This document shows positions 33,063-42,403 of a DNA stretch of 44,371 nt, one piece after another. The stretch covers positions 1-44,371 of the forward strand of contig JAEUJA010000024.1 in assembly GCA_016793195.1 (NCBI GenBank), written 5' to 3'. This stretch comes from Phycisphaerae bacterium (GTDB lineage: Bacteria > Planctomycetota > Phycisphaerae > Phycisphaerales > UBA1924). Position numbers and translations under genes: made by a program. The notes below the pieces were generated by a model. It saw only the letters and a list, made by a program, of their open reading frames with translations. It did not search any database and was not told where the DNA came from. Each line of letters begins with the position of its first letter. Position 1 is the stretch's first letter.

Positions 33063-34679
33063 ATGACCACGCCGTCCACCCCATCCACGCCGCCAGACCA
33101 CCCGAACCCACCCGCCGAGCCCGGCGCGCCGCACCCACACCACCTCGAGCAGCAACGCCGCACCAACCGCGACGCCGTCGCGCAGCTCGGCCTGCTCCCC
33201 TACGGCGTGCGCACCGACGGCATAATGACCATCGAGGGCGCCCGCGCTCGCTTCGATGAAGACGCCAACACCGAGTTCAACGCCAAGGGCAAGGAGCCCG
33301 GCTACGTCGACCGCCGCCCCGTCGTCCGCGTTGCCGGACGCGTCGTGCTCCATCGCGACAATGGCAAGCTCATCTGGATGAACCTGCGCGACCACACAGG
33401 CGACGTGCAGATCGCCGTCTCGCAGCGCGATTGCCAGGACCAGGGCTTCCCGCTGGCCAAGCTGACGGACCTGGGCGACGTCTTGGTCGCCGCTGGCCGC
33501 CTCATGAAGACCAAGACCGGCGAGATCACCATCTGGGCCAAGGAACTCTCGCCCGCCAGCAAGTGCCTCGTCCCACCGCCGGAAAAGCACGCGGGCCTGC
33601 AGGACGTCGAGATTCGTTATCGCCAGCGATACCTCGACCTGTGGTCAAACCCCGAGACGCTCAAGGTCTTTGAGCTGCGCTCGCGGCTTGTGGCCCGCAT
33701 CCGCGCCTTCATGCACTCGCGCGGCTATCTCGAGGTCGAGACGCCGATGCTCCAGACCCTCGCCGGCGGCGCCGCGGCACGCCCCTTCGTCACCCACATG
33801 AACGCCCTGGACATCAAGCTCTTCATGCGCATCGCGCCCGAGCTTTATCTCAAGCGCCTGCTCGTCGGCGGCATGCCCAAGGTCTTCGAGGTCAACCGCA
33901 ACTTCCGCAACGAGGGCCTCGACAAGCAGCACAACCCCGAGTTCACCATGCTCGAGGCCTACCACGCCTTCGGCGACGTCGAGACCGTGATGGAACTCAC
34001 CGAGTCCATCATCCGCGACGCCGCAACCTTCATCGCGCAGCAGCGCGAGGACACGCCCGGAAGTCTCGTCCTGCCCTTCGGCGATCTCAACATCGACTTT
34101 GCCCGCCCCTTCGATCGCGTCAGCTATGCCTCGCTCTTCGAGAAGGCCTACGCCTTCCCGATCACCGACGGCCCGCGCGCCAAGGCCGAACTCAAGAAGC
34201 GCCGCCCGAATCTCGCGGCGCAAGTCGACGCGATGGACGACATCCTCGTCGTCAACGAGCTCTTCGAAGATAAGGAACACGGCGGCGAGGCCCAGCTCGA
34301 CCACGCTCGCCCCACCTTCATCACCGATTACCCCGCGGCCATCAGCCCGCTCACGCGCCCCAAGCGCGACAACCCCGTGCTCGCCGACCGCGCCGACCTC
34401 TTCATCGCCGGCATGGAGATCGCTCCTCACTACACGGAGCTCAACGACCCCGACGTGCAGGAACAGAAGTTCCGCGAGCAGCTCCGCGGCCTCGACGCCG
34501 AGAAGAACGCGGAAGAAAACACCTTCCGCACCTTCGACGAGGACTTCATCCGCGCCCTGAAGGTCGGCATGCCCCCCGCCGGCGGCATGGGCCTGGGCGT
34601 CGATCGCCTCGTCATGATCCTCACCAACCAGCGCACCATCCGCGACGTGATGCTCTTCCCGATGATGCGGCCGGAGTGA
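33063..34679 (+). CDS. lysS: Lysyl-tRNA synthetase, class II
   Basis: 538 aa. A Pro/His-rich N-terminal extension (~30 aa) precedes the OB-fold anticodon-binding domain ([32 protein letters not shown]). The class II catalytic core has motif 1 near [17 protein letters not shown], motif 2 in [20 protein letters not shown], and motif 3 in [14 protein letters not shown] near the C-terminus. It charges tRNA-Lys using ATP in the cytoplasm. It is a single gene between the divergent protease and the convergent metal ATPase. No Shine-Dalgarno is obvious before the ATG at 33063. Confidence 0.96.
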   Translation: MTTPSTPSTPPDHPNPPAEPGAPHPHHLEQQRRTNRDAVAQLGLLPYGVRTDGIMTIEGARARFDEDANTEFNAKGKEPGYVDRRPVVRVAGRVVLHRDNGKLIWMNLRDHTGDVQIAVSQRDCQDQGFPLAKLTDLGDVLVAAGRLMKTKTGEITIWAKELSPASKCLVPPPEKHAGLQDVEIRYRQRYLDLWSNPETLKVFELRSRLVARIRAFMHSRGYLEVETPMLQTLAGGAAARPFVTHMNALDIKLFMRIAPELYLKRLLVGGMPKVFEVNRNFRNEGLDKQHNPEFTMLEAYHAFGDVETVMELTESIIRDAATFIAQQREDTPGSLVLPFGDLNIDFARPFDRVSYASLFEKAYAFPITDGPRAKAELKKRRPNLAAQVDAMDDILVVNELFEDKEHGGEAQLDHARPTFITDYPAAISPLTRPKRDNPVLADRADLFIAGMEIAPHYTELNDPDVQEQKFREQLRGLDAEKNAEENTFRTFDEDFIRALKVGMPPAGGMGLGVDRLVMILTNQRTIRDVMLFPMMRPE

Positions 34680-34736
34680 TCGCGGAGTTTCCGAGCGCTC
34701 TGTCGAAACAAAGGGCTTGTCGAACGACAATGAAAA

Positions 34737-34761
34737 AGCCTCCCGCTTGAAGCAGGAGGCT
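34737..34761 (-). terminator. Intrinsic terminator after the CPS-type ATPase gene
   Basis: AGCCTCC (34737-34743) pairs with GGAGGCT (34755-34761), with an inner GCT/AGC. On the minus strand the stem is followed by TTTTTCATTG. It lies between convergent lysS and the ATPase and mainly serves the minus-strand gene. Confidence 0.8.
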
Positions 34762-34786
34762 CTGAATACACCAGTATCGGTTCACG

Positions 34787-36892
34787 TTAGACCGGCTGCA
34801 CCGACGCAAGCCCACGGACGCTCGCCGCGCGACGCCGCAGCACCGGCTGCTCGCCCTGCTCATTGGCGACGAACGACTCGCCGAAGCGGAACAGGCGGAA
34901 GCTGTTGGCCAAGACGAAGATGTCGCCCGCGAAGTGGTACAGGCCCGCCAGGGGCAGCGCGAACTTCCCCGTCTCGCTGATCAAGCCCGTCGCCGCCAGC
35001 GCCAGCCCCACCAGCGCGATCACGATCGACGCCGCGATGTTCTGCGTGATGATCGAGCGCGACCGGCGCGCCAGCTCGATCAGGAACGGCACGCGCGAAA
35101 GATCGTCGTTCATCAGCGCCACGCCCGCCGAATTCGTCGCGATGTCCGAGCCCTCCAGACCCATCGCCACGCCCACGTCCGCCGCCGCCAGGGACGGCCC
35201 GTCGTTGATGCCGTCGCCCACCATCAGCGTGCGATAGCCCGACTGCACCATCCCCTTGATCTGCTCGTGCTTCTCCTCGGGCAGGCACTCGGCCTCGATC
35301 GCGTCCACGCCCACGCCCTGACCCACCCGCGTCGCCACGCTCATGCGGTCGCCGGTAAAGATCGCGATATACCGCGCCCCAAGTTCGCGCAGACGCTGGA
35401 TCACCACCCGGGTATTGCCCCGGATCGTGTCCTCAAGCCCCACGGCTCCCAGATACTGCCCCGAGCGCATCACGTGCACGCCCGTCATGCCCTCGATGCG
35501 CGACTCGACCGATTCGATCTCGCCCCGGGCCGAGGGGTTCAGTTCCGCCAGCCAAGTAGCGCGCCCGACGCAGACCTCGCCGATGCTGGTGCGCGCCCGC
35601 ACGCCGCGCCCGCCGAACTCCTCGAAGTCGTTGCTCCCGTCGGGCTCGATCTTGGCGCTCCGGGCCGTCACGAGGATTGACTGCGCCAGCGGGTGGTTCG
35701 AGTGCTGCTCGCCGTTGGCCGCCGCACGCAGGAGTTCCGCGCCGTCGACGCCCGTCGCTGGCGCGAGCTTGGTCACCTGGAACTTGCCCGTCGTGATCGT
35801 GCCGGTCTTGTCGAACACGATCGCGTTGACGTTCGCCGCCGCTTCGAGCGTGCTGGGCTGCTTGATCAGGATGCCCAACCGAGCCGCCGCCGCGAACGAC
35901 GCCAGCATGGCGCTCGGGCTCGCCAAGAGCAGCGCCGACGGGCACGCCACCACCAGCACCGTCACCGCCGTAATCCCCGCCGAGGCACGCACCGCCTCGT
36001 CCGCCGAGCGGCTCATGAAGAACCACACCACCGCCGCCACCGCCAAGACCACCGGCACAAAGAACGCCGACACCTGCTCGATGAGCAGCTGCCGCGGCGT
36101 CCGGCTCTGCTCGGCCTGGCGGATGAGCTGCGTCACCTTGCCGATCGTCGTATCCGCGCCCACCGACGTGACCTGCAGGTCGATCACGCCCGTCAAGTTC
36201 ACCGTGCCCGCGTACACCATCCCGCCGACCTCGACCTCGACCGGGGCCGCCTCGCCCGTCAGTGAGGCCTGATTGATCGTGGATCGGCCCGTCATGATCT
36301 TGCCGTCCACCGGCAGGTTCTCTCCGGGACGCACGCGAACAACCTGCCCAACACGGACCTGTCCGAGCGGAACCTCGCGCTCCGCCCCGTCGGCGACCAG
36401 CCGCGCCACGTCGGGCGTCAGTTCAACCAGCTCCGCGATCGCACGCTGCGCGCCCGACGCCGAACGCCGAACAAGCTGGCCGAACACCACCAGGATGAAC
36501 GCCAGCCAGCCCGCGACGGCATACTCGCCCGTCACCAGCGCCGCGATGATCGCCAAGGCCGCCAGCGAGGAACTCGACAGCCGCGCCGACACAACCTCTC
36601 GCCCCGCCGCGATGAAGAGCGGCAGACCCAGCATCACCGCGCCGATCATGGCCGGGAGCTGCGCCACCTGATTGTCGCCCAGGCCGAAGAGATTGCAGAT
36701 GGTGGTGACCAGCACCAGCACGCCGCCAAGGAGATAGAGGCGCATGAAGCGCTCGATCTCGATCTCGTGGTGCGAGCAGCACTGGAGCTCGTGCTGGGCC
36801 TGCTCGCTGGGGCTCATGCCCGCGTGGCTGTGCCCATGATCGTGATGATCGTGCCCATGACCATGGCCATGCCCGTCGTGGTTGTGCGCCAT
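34787..36892 (-). CDS. P1B-type metal-transporting ATPase with His-rich N-terminus and CPS motif
   Basis: 701 aa from the ATG at 36892. The first 24 residues hold 11 His in (H-x) repeats, a Zn/Ni/Cu-binding tail, and QCCSHH follows at 38-42. The membrane metal motif is CPS (317-319, VVACPSALLLASPSA) rather than CPC or SPC. Catalytic residues are intact: TGEA (212-215), DKTGT with Asp361, an HP pair in SNHPLAQSI, and GDGINDGPSLAAADVGVAMG. The last helices read FALPLAGLYHFAGDIFVLAN. It is probably an efflux pump, but CPS ATPases are rare and their ion is not set by the motif. A terminator follows; gpsA diverges. Confidence 0.92.
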   Translation of the reverse strand: MAHNHDGHGHGHGHDHHDHGHSHAGMSPSEQAQHELQCCSHHEIEIERFMRLYLLGGVLVLVTTICNLFGLGDNQVAQLPAMIGAVMLGLPLFIAAGREVVSARLSSSSLAALAIIAALVTGEYAVAGWLAFILVVFGQLVRRSASGAQRAIAELVELTPDVARLVADGAEREVPLGQVRVGQVVRVRPGENLPVDGKIMTGRSTINQASLTGEAAPVEVEVGGMVYAGTVNLTGVIDLQVTSVGADTTIGKVTQLIRQAEQSRTPRQLLIEQVSAFFVPVVLAVAAVVWFFMSRSADEAVRASAGITAVTVLVVACPSALLLASPSAMLASFAAAARLGILIKQPSTLEAAANVNAIVFDKTGTITTGKFQVTKLAPATGVDGAELLRAAANGEQHSNHPLAQSILVTARSAKIEPDGSNDFEEFGGRGVRARTSIGEVCVGRATWLAELNPSARGEIESVESRIEGMTGVHVMRSGQYLGAVGLEDTIRGNTRVVIQRLRELGARYIAIFTGDRMSVATRVGQGVGVDAIEAECLPEEKHEQIKGMVQSGYRTLMVGDGINDGPSLAAADVGVAMGLEGSDIATNSAGVALMNDDLSRVPFLIELARRSRSIITQNIAASIVIALVGLALAATGLISETGKFALPLAGLYHFAGDIFVLANSFRLFRFGESFVANEQGEQPVLRRRAASVRGLASVQPV

Positions 36893-37129
36893 CCGCCGCG
36901 CTCCATCAAATGAACAAGGGCGTCGCGCCCCTGAAGTCCCAAAAGGAAAGCTCGATCCACCCGGAACCGTTCTACCCACGCCGCGCCCAGAACGAGCCAC
37001 GACGAATCCAACACCCGCCCCACGCGGGCCGAAAGCCTATCCACTTCCCGCCATCAACGCCCGGCCCAACCCTCGACCGGACGCGACCGCGCGTGCCCAA
37101 AGCCCGAATGGATCGGCTTCAGTACCATA

Positions 37130-37143
37130 CGGACCAAAGTCCG
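37130..37143. repeat. Short inverted repeat upstream of gpsA
   Basis: CGGACCAAAGTCCG is a perfect 5-bp stem with a CAAA loop, 33 nt before the gpsA start in the 283-bp divergent gap 36893-37175. It may be an operator or part of the leader. Confidence 0.3.
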
Positions 37144-37175
37144 ATCCTGTTCTTCCCAAACAAAGCGCGACCCTG

Positions 37176-38279
37176 ATGCCAAAGTCCAAGGCGAGTTCCC
37201 GCCCATCCAAAAAGCACCCCGGCGCCCCCGGCGTCGTGATCCTCGGTCCCGGACAGATGGGCCTGGTCTGCGCCGCCGTCCTCTCCAACCAGGACGCCGC
37301 CGCCGGCCCAAACGCCCGCCCCCTCAACGTCTCGCTCTGGGGGCACTCCATCGATGAGGCGGGCCCGCTGGCCCAGACCCGGCGCTCGCCGCGCCTGGAA
37401 GGCTTCGTCCTCTCCGACGACGTCCACGTCTTCTCGCGCGAGGACGAGCCGGCGATGTCGGGCGCGGAGCTCATTATCTCCGCCATCCCCGTCCAGTTCA
37501 TCCGCGACACCTGGAAACGAATCGCGCCCAACATCTCGCCCCGCGCCGGCATCGTCTCGGTCGCCAAGGGCATCGAAAACACCACCCTCCTCCGCCCGAC
37601 CCAGATCATCACCGAGGTCCTGCGACAGACCGGGCGCGACGACCCCGACAAGCCCGCCCGCGCCATCGGCACCCTCTCCGGCCCGACCATCGCGGTCGAA
37701 CTGGCACGCTGCCTCCCCGCCGCCATGATCGCCGCCAGCGACGACCACGACTTCGCCAAACGCGTCCAGGCCGTCTTCTCCACAAGCTGGCTCCGCGTCT
37801 ACACCAACTCAGACCTCCTGGGCGTCGAACTCGCCGGCGCGGTCAAGAACGTCATCGCCATCGCCGCCGGCATCGTCGACGGCCTGCAGGCCGGCAACAA
37901 CGCCAAGTCCGCGCTCCTGGCCCGAGGCCTCGCCGAAATCGCCCGCCTCGGCCTGGCCATGGGCGCCTCGCCCGAAACCTTCTTCGGCGTCGCGGGCGTC
38001 GGCGACCTCGCCACCAGCTGCTTCTCGCCCGAAGGCCGAAACCGCTCCTGCGGCGAGGCGCTCGGCAAAGGCGCCACCCTCGAAGACTTCCTCTCGCAAA
38101 CGCCCCACGTCGTCGAGGGCGTCGCCACCGCGCGCAGCGTCGTCGACCTTGCCAAGAAGTACCGCGTCGAGATGCCGATCGCGCAGGCCGTCCACGCCGT
38201 GCTCTTCGAGGGCGTCGATCCGATCGAGGCGATCGGCAAGCTCATGAGCCGCGAGCCCAAGGCCGAACGCGTCCGCTGA
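37176..38279 (+). CDS. gpsA: NAD(P)H-dependent glycerol-3-phosphate dehydrogenase (GpsA)
   Basis: 367 aa from the ATG at 37176; the longer frame upstream is intergenic. It reduces dihydroxyacetone phosphate to sn-glycerol 3-phosphate for phospholipid synthesis. The dinucleotide fold starts VVILGPGQMGLVCA, with Pro in the usual GxGxxG loop (GPGQMG). IISAIPVQFIRD, SVAKGIE, GTLSGPTIAVELARCLPAAM, GVELAGAVKNVIAIAAGIVDGL and GVAGVGDLATSCFSPEGRN are family signatures, including the catalytic Lys in AVKN. A ~20-residue basic N-terminal extension is present. It is convergent with coaD, with only 16 nt between the stops. Confidence 0.93.
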   Translation: MPKSKASSRPSKKHPGAPGVVILGPGQMGLVCAAVLSNQDAAAGPNARPLNVSLWGHSIDEAGPLAQTRRSPRLEGFVLSDDVHVFSREDEPAMSGAELIISAIPVQFIRDTWKRIAPNISPRAGIVSVAKGIENTTLLRPTQIITEVLRQTGRDDPDKPARAIGTLSGPTIAVELARCLPAAMIAASDDHDFAKRVQAVFSTSWLRVYTNSDLLGVELAGAVKNVIAIAAGIVDGLQAGNNAKSALLARGLAEIARLGLAMGASPETFFGVAGVGDLATSCFSPEGRNRSCGEALGKGATLEDFLSQTPHVVEGVATARSVVDLAKKYRVEMPIAQAVHAVLFEGVDPIEAIGKLMSREPKAERVR

Positions 38280-38295
38280 GCGCGGGGCCGCCCCC

Positions 38296-38859
38296 TCACT
38301 CTCCCACCGGGCGATCGTCGCGCAGCCGCTCCAGCGCCGGGTGACGCTCCGCCTTCTTCTTCCGAAGCACCTCGATCACCGCCGGTGGCACCATCGTCGC
38401 CAGCCCCGAAAGATCGTGGCCCATCGCCGTGATCTGCTTGATCAAGCTCGACGACGTATACGCGAAGCTCTGGCCCGCGACGACAAACGCCGTCTCCAGC
38501 CCCGCAACCTCGCGGTTGGTCACCGCCTGCTGCACCTCATACTGCAAATCCGACAGGTTTCGCACGCCCCGCAGCAAAATCGTCGCGCCGATCGAGCGCG
38601 CAAAGTCCACCGTCAGCCCCGAGAACGCCCGCACCGTCACCGGCGAATCCCCGGGGTGCTGCGACACCAGCTCCCGGACCAGGCTGGACGTCAGCGACAG
38701 CCGCTCCTCGGCCGAGAGCAACTGGTCCTTCCCAGGATTGCGCCCCACCGCCACCACCAGCTCGTCGAACAGCCGCCGCCCGCGCTGGATCACGTCCAGG
38801 TGCCCGAACGTGATCGGGTCAAACGACCCCGGAAATACGGCCAGGTGCTTGGTCGCCAT
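38296..38859 (-). CDS. coaD: Phosphopantetheine adenylyltransferase (CoaD)
   Basis: 187 aa from the ATG at 38859; the longer open frame upstream is non-coding-like. It transfers AMP from ATP to 4'-phosphopantetheine to make dephospho-CoA, the penultimate step of CoA synthesis. The nucleotidyltransferase motif is VFPGSFDPITFGHLDVIQRG, with the TxGH-type HxGH in FGHLD. ILLRGVRNLSDLQYEVQQA and FVVAGQSFAYTSSSLIKQI are also typical. The C-terminus has about 25 extra basic residues (RKKKAERHPALERLRDD) beyond the standard length. It diverges from the HAD gene at 38957 by 97 nt. Confidence 0.95.
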   Translation of the reverse strand: MATKHLAVFPGSFDPITFGHLDVIQRGRRLFDELVVAVGRNPGKDQLLSAEERLSLTSSLVRELVSQHPGDSPVTVRAFSGLTVDFARSIGATILLRGVRNLSDLQYEVQQAVTNREVAGLETAFVVAGQSFAYTSSSLIKQITAMGHDLSGLATMVPPAVIEVLRKKKAERHPALERLRDDRPVGE

Positions 38860-38956
38860 CGCCAGAGTGTAGGAAACACCGGGCCGATCAATCACCACGC
38901 CCGCCTCCCTACGCTCATCCGGCAACGCAATCGCCCCGACCCCGCCGGGAGACCAA

Positions 38957-39853
38957 ATGACGTGCCGCTTCGGCCTGATCGCGATCGACCTCGACGGCAC
39001 GCTCTTTGACCCGTCCGGCGCCGTGAGCGACCAGAACGCCGCCGCCCTGCTCCGGGCCCGCGACGCCGGCGTCCGCATCACCATCTGCACCGGCCGCGGA
39101 CTTGTCGAGTGCCAGCACGCCCTCGACCGCGTCGGACAATCCGAGCCCGTCGTCGTCGCCGGCGGCTCCATGATCGCCTGCCCCATCCGCAAACGCACCC
39201 TCCACCGCTTCTCAATCAATCAGGACGTCGTCCGCCACGCGACCGGACGCGTCCTGGCCCACGGCCACCCCGCCCTCGTCCTCAAGGACCCCCTCGAAGC
39301 CGGCTATGACTACCTCGTCATCCAAGGACCCGATCGCATCCCCATCGACCCCGTCACCGCCTGGTGGTTCGACTCCATGGATGTCCGCGTGCGCTACGCC
39401 GCCTCGCTCGACGAAGACGAGCACCCCGAGCACACCGTCCGCGTCGGCGCGTGCGGCCTGTCGGGAACCCTCGCCCGCATGAAGTCGGACTTGATCGAGT
39501 CCTTCGGCGACGCCGCCCTCATCCACCACTTCCCCGCCGTCGTCGCGCCCCACCACGCCCGCACCACCGACGACGGCCAGACCCTCCACGTCCTCGAGGT
39601 CTTCGACAAAGACGCCAACAAGTGGTCCGCCGTCCGAACCCTCGCCCGCGAATGGGACATCCCCGACCAGCGCATCGCCGCCATCGGCGACGAGATCAAC
39701 GACCTCCCCATGATCCGCGGCGCGGGCCTGGGCATCGCCATGGGCAACGCCGTCGCCGCCGTCAAGGACGCGGCACGCCGCCACACCTCGCCCAATACCC
39801 AGAGCGGCGTGGCCCACGCCATCGATCACATCCTCTCCGGCCAGTGGACCTGA
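38957..39853 (+). CDS. HAD-superfamily hydrolase (Cof-type)
   Basis: 298 aa. HAD motif I is AIDLDGTLFD (nucleophile Asp, second Asp acid/base). Motif II is the Thr in ITICTGRGLVECQHAL. Motif IV is AAIGDEINDLPMIRGAGLGI. The cap is a C2B-type insertion in the middle (about residues 85-195), which places it with Cof/YidA-like phosphatases. These dephosphorylate small phosphates such as sugar phosphates, PLP or nucleotides; which one is not shown. GGGAGA precedes the ATG. It diverges from coaD. Confidence 0.92.
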   Translation: MTCRFGLIAIDLDGTLFDPSGAVSDQNAAALLRARDAGVRITICTGRGLVECQHALDRVGQSEPVVVAGGSMIACPIRKRTLHRFSINQDVVRHATGRVLAHGHPALVLKDPLEAGYDYLVIQGPDRIPIDPVTAWWFDSMDVRVRYAASLDEDEHPEHTVRVGACGLSGTLARMKSDLIESFGDAALIHHFPAVVAPHHARTTDDGQTLHVLEVFDKDANKWSAVRTLAREWDIPDQRIAAIGDEINDLPMIRGAGLGIAMGNAVAAVKDAARRHTSPNTQSGVAHAIDHILSGQWT

Positions 39854-40175
39854 TCAAGCCCCGCCTTCCCTGATCTCCTGGTGCCCCTCCGAGCCCACCT
39901 CTTTGACACGACTTCGCGCTCGTCGCGCCCCTCTTGTTCATCCTCTTCTTTTCACCGCTTCACACTCCCCACTCCCCTCTTCTCCGCGCTCCCGCCTTCT
40001 CCGCTTCGAGCACCTTCGAGCCCTTCGAGTTCATCCTCTCTTCTTCGCCACTCCCGACACCGCTCTTCTCCGCGTCCCTCTGCTTTCCTCTGATTCCTCT
40101 GCGTTCCTGCCTTCTCTGCGCTCTCCGCGACCTCCGCGTTGAAACTTCTTCTCTTCCAACCAGCCCGAATCCGTC
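39854..40175. repeat. Pyrimidine-rich intergenic boilerplate tract
   Basis: 322 bp without a gene. From about 39960 the + strand is almost purine-free in long stretches: CTTCGAGCACCTTCGAGCCCTTCGAG, CTCTTCTTCGCCACTCCCGAC and CTCTGATTCCTCTGCG, ending TCTCCGCGACCTCCGCGTTGAAAC. Large parts reappear at 43300-43620. Confidence 0.7.
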
Positions 40176-41648
40176 TCACTCATCCTTCGGCGGCGTCTTG
40201 CGCACCTTGTCCCGAGGGATGTGCAGGTCCTTGAGCTGCCGACGCACTTCCTCCTGCCGCGCCTCCTCCGCCTTCCGCTCGATCGCCTCCCGCTGCTCGG
40301 GAGTCAGGTCCGCCGGCAACCCCGGCAACGCATCCTTCTCCTCCGGCCGCACGTACGGGATCGCCTTGATCCCCTGCTCCCGCGCCTCCTTGATCAGCAC
40401 CTGCAAATACATGAACTCGCCCGTGGCCATCTTCTTGATGTCCTCTTCCAGCGCCTTGGTCCCCGCGCCCAGCGCCCCGTCAAAGCTCTCCAGCGACGCC
40501 TGGTCAAACGTCCGCTCATCGCCCAAAAGCGACCGCAGGTTCGAGGTCCGCTCCAGCTCGTCCTTCCGCGCCCGCCCCATCATCGTCGTCTCCAGCCCGA
40601 CCATGTGCTCGCGCCCGGCGTCCGTGAAAAACCCGATGTAACAGTGCTTGGGCGTCAGCATCAGGAACACGTCGATCCCGATCTTCCGCAGCACCGACGC
40701 GAGCAGCACGCTCCCGTCCACGCAGTTGGCCTGCTTCATGTCGAACGACTCATCCAGGAACCGCACGTGCTGGCTCGGCACCCGCCCCTCGCGGCTGCTC
40801 ACCCGCGAAATATCCGAGTACGTGATCCCGCGCTGCTGCAGCACGTTCCACACCGCGAACACCTGCTTCATCACGTCGTCGACCGAGCCGGCCTGATACC
40901 CCACGAAGTTCTCGACCGTCCGCGATTCGATCGCCTGCTTCAGGATCTGGTCCACCCACGGATGATCCTCGTTCACATACGCCGCGAACAGAAAGCTCAT
41001 GTTGTGCGCCGTCATCTGCCCGCTCTCGTCGGCCTCCGAAAGGTGCAGGTACGGGCAGTCGTTGATCGTGTGCAGCGTGCACACCCGCACGTCCTCCTCC
41101 ACCTCCCCGTTGTCCAGCTGCACCTTGAACACCACGTTCACCGGGAGCGACTGACGCACCCGCGAAAGCTCCCGGTACTTCCAGCGGACCTTCGGCCCCA
41201 CGCCGTACGTCGCGCCCCCCTCCTTCAGCACCCCCTTGAACGTGCTGGGCTCCATCACGTCCGGGCACTCGATCGTGACCTTGATCGGCGTGTCGTCCTT
41301 GGGCGCCTTGACCATCACATACAACCACCCCTCGGGGTCGCCCAGCGTCCGCTCCACCGTCAGCATTTCCTTCTGGATGAGCTCGAGCGCCGGCAGCGTC
41401 GAAAGCTCCTCGGGCGCGTCCCCGGCCTTGGCCGTCGCCATCGCAATGATCATCGCGGGATAAAACTGGTTCGCCGGATCAACGTGGCACGTCCACGCGT
41501 CGTCCGCCGCACGCCCCCCGACCAACCCTCCCGCCACAGGCGAACCAACCACCGCCGACATCGCCCTCGACTCGGGCGCGGCGGCCAAACCAAGCACGGA
41601 CGCCAGCACCACGCCCGCCGCCACAATGTACGAAAGCCGAAATGTCAT
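40176..41648 (-). CDS. Secreted transglutaminase-like/unknown protein
   Basis: 490 aa, ATG at 41648 after GGAGG. The signal peptide is residues 1-~29. The middle carries a beta-rich domain (MVKAPKDDTPIKVTIECPDV) and several Cys. The most informative block is KQANCVDGSVLLASVLRKIG (C309) with LTPKHCYIGFF (H335) and an acidic residue in GLETTM. This Cys-(helix)-His pattern resembles the transglutaminase/NlpC-like Cys-protease fold. The C-terminal ~50 residues are a charged Glu/Arg/Lys-rich helix. It is probably exported. No partner genes are visible, and I treat the enzyme fold as a suggestion. Confidence 0.6.
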   Translation of the reverse strand: MTFRLSYIVAAGVVLASVLGLAAAPESRAMSAVVGSPVAGGLVGGRAADDAWTCHVDPANQFYPAMIIAMATAKAGDAPEELSTLPALELIQKEMLTVERTLGDPEGWLYVMVKAPKDDTPIKVTIECPDVMEPSTFKGVLKEGGATYGVGPKVRWKYRELSRVRQSLPVNVVFKVQLDNGEVEEDVRVCTLHTINDCPYLHLSEADESGQMTAHNMSFLFAAYVNEDHPWVDQILKQAIESRTVENFVGYQAGSVDDVMKQVFAVWNVLQQRGITYSDISRVSSREGRVPSQHVRFLDESFDMKQANCVDGSVLLASVLRKIGIDVFLMLTPKHCYIGFFTDAGREHMVGLETTMMGRARKDELERTSNLRSLLGDERTFDQASLESFDGALGAGTKALEEDIKKMATGEFMYLQVLIKEAREQGIKAIPYVRPEEKDALPGLPADLTPEQREAIERKAEEARQEEVRRQLKDLHIPRDKVRKTPPKDE

Positions 41649-41760
41649 GCAATCCTCCAGGGTCGAGGATCATACGTCACGCTCCCCGCGCGGCGTACCA
41701 TGTTCCCCGCCCCGACTCGCCCGCCCCGATGCACGCCCCGGAGCACACCACGGAGCACAT

Positions 41761-42210
41761 ATGGCCACGACCATCGCCGACGTCATGACCAAAAACCCCG
41801 TCTGCGCCACCCCGGGCATGAGCATCAGGCAGCTCGCCGGACTCTTCGCCGAGCACGGCGTCTCCGGCGCCCCCGTCACCGGGCCCGACGGAAAACTCGT
41901 CGGCGTCGTCTCACGAACCGACCTCTTCCGACGCGTCACCGCCGAGGCCAGCGGCCCAAGCGCCGACTACCTCTTCGACCTCCTCAACGATCGCGCCCCC
42001 GCCGACAAACAACCCATGCCCGAACCCCTCATCGTCGTCGGCGACTTCATGAGCGAGTCCCCCGTCACCGCCGTCGCCACCGACACCGTCGCACACGTCG
42101 CCCGCATCATGGCCGAACGACGCGTCCACCGCGTCGTCGTCGTCGACGCCAACAAAAAACCCGTCGGCGTCGTCACCACCCTCGACCTCCTCCGCGTCTT
42201 CCCCGCCTGA
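41761..42210 (+). CDS. CBS-domain-pair protein
   Basis: 149 aa from the ATG at 41761. It is made entirely of two CBS domains: TIADVMTKNPVCATPGMSI ... GAPVTGPDGKLVGVVSRTDLFR, and VGDFMSESPVTAVATDTVAH ... HRVVVVDANKKPVGVVTTLDLLR. Stand-alone CBS pairs bind adenine nucleotides (AMP, ATP, SAM) and regulate other proteins. There is no attached effector domain and no obvious adjacent target. It diverges from the exported protein at 41648. A CGGAG-type site lies upstream of the ATG. Confidence 0.93.
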   Translation: MATTIADVMTKNPVCATPGMSIRQLAGLFAEHGVSGAPVTGPDGKLVGVVSRTDLFRRVTAEASGPSADYLFDLLNDRAPADKQPMPEPLIVVGDFMSESPVTAVATDTVAHVARIMAERRVHRVVVVDANKKPVGVVTTLDLLRVFPA

Positions 42211-42217
42211 TCGCCCG

Positions 42218-42262
42218 CCCCCGGCGACGCCGCCCCCGGCGACGCCGCCCCTGGCGGCTCCG
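42218..42262. repeat. 15-nt tandem repeat, three copies
   Basis: CCCCCGGCGACGCCG is repeated at 42218-42232 and 42233-42247, with a diverged third copy at 42248-42262, just after the CBS gene stop. Confidence 0.7.
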
Positions 42263-42303
42263 TTCTGGGTGGCACCACTCTCCAGAGCGGTGCTCTTGAC
42301 GAG

Positions 42304-42323
42304 CCCCGAGCGACAACGAGGGG
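42304..42323 (+). repeat. 20-nt tandem-GA hairpin repeat (copy E, CCCC type)
   Basis: CCCCGAGCGACAACGAGGGG: CCCC/GGGG stem, GA/GA internal loop, one G-C pair beside a C-A mismatch, and a GACA loop. It has the same 20-nt geometry as copies A-D with a different stem sequence. It lies in the 394-bp gap 42211-42604. Confidence 0.6.
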
Positions 42324-42403
42324 GTTGCCTTTTCTGGCATCGCGCTCGGAGGCACGCAACCACGTCTTCTCTTCCCCTGCCTCGCTGTCTCGCTCCTTCA
42401 GGA

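Noticed and set aside
31192-33066. 624-codon + strand open frame opposite the metalloprotease
   Set aside because: Shadow of the minus-strand gene, which has HEFGHQFGANH and the GC module.
40221-42299. 692-codon + strand open frame opposite the exported gene
   Set aside because: Arg/His/Pro-rich shadow composition and no domain; the minus-strand gene has a signal peptide and RBS.
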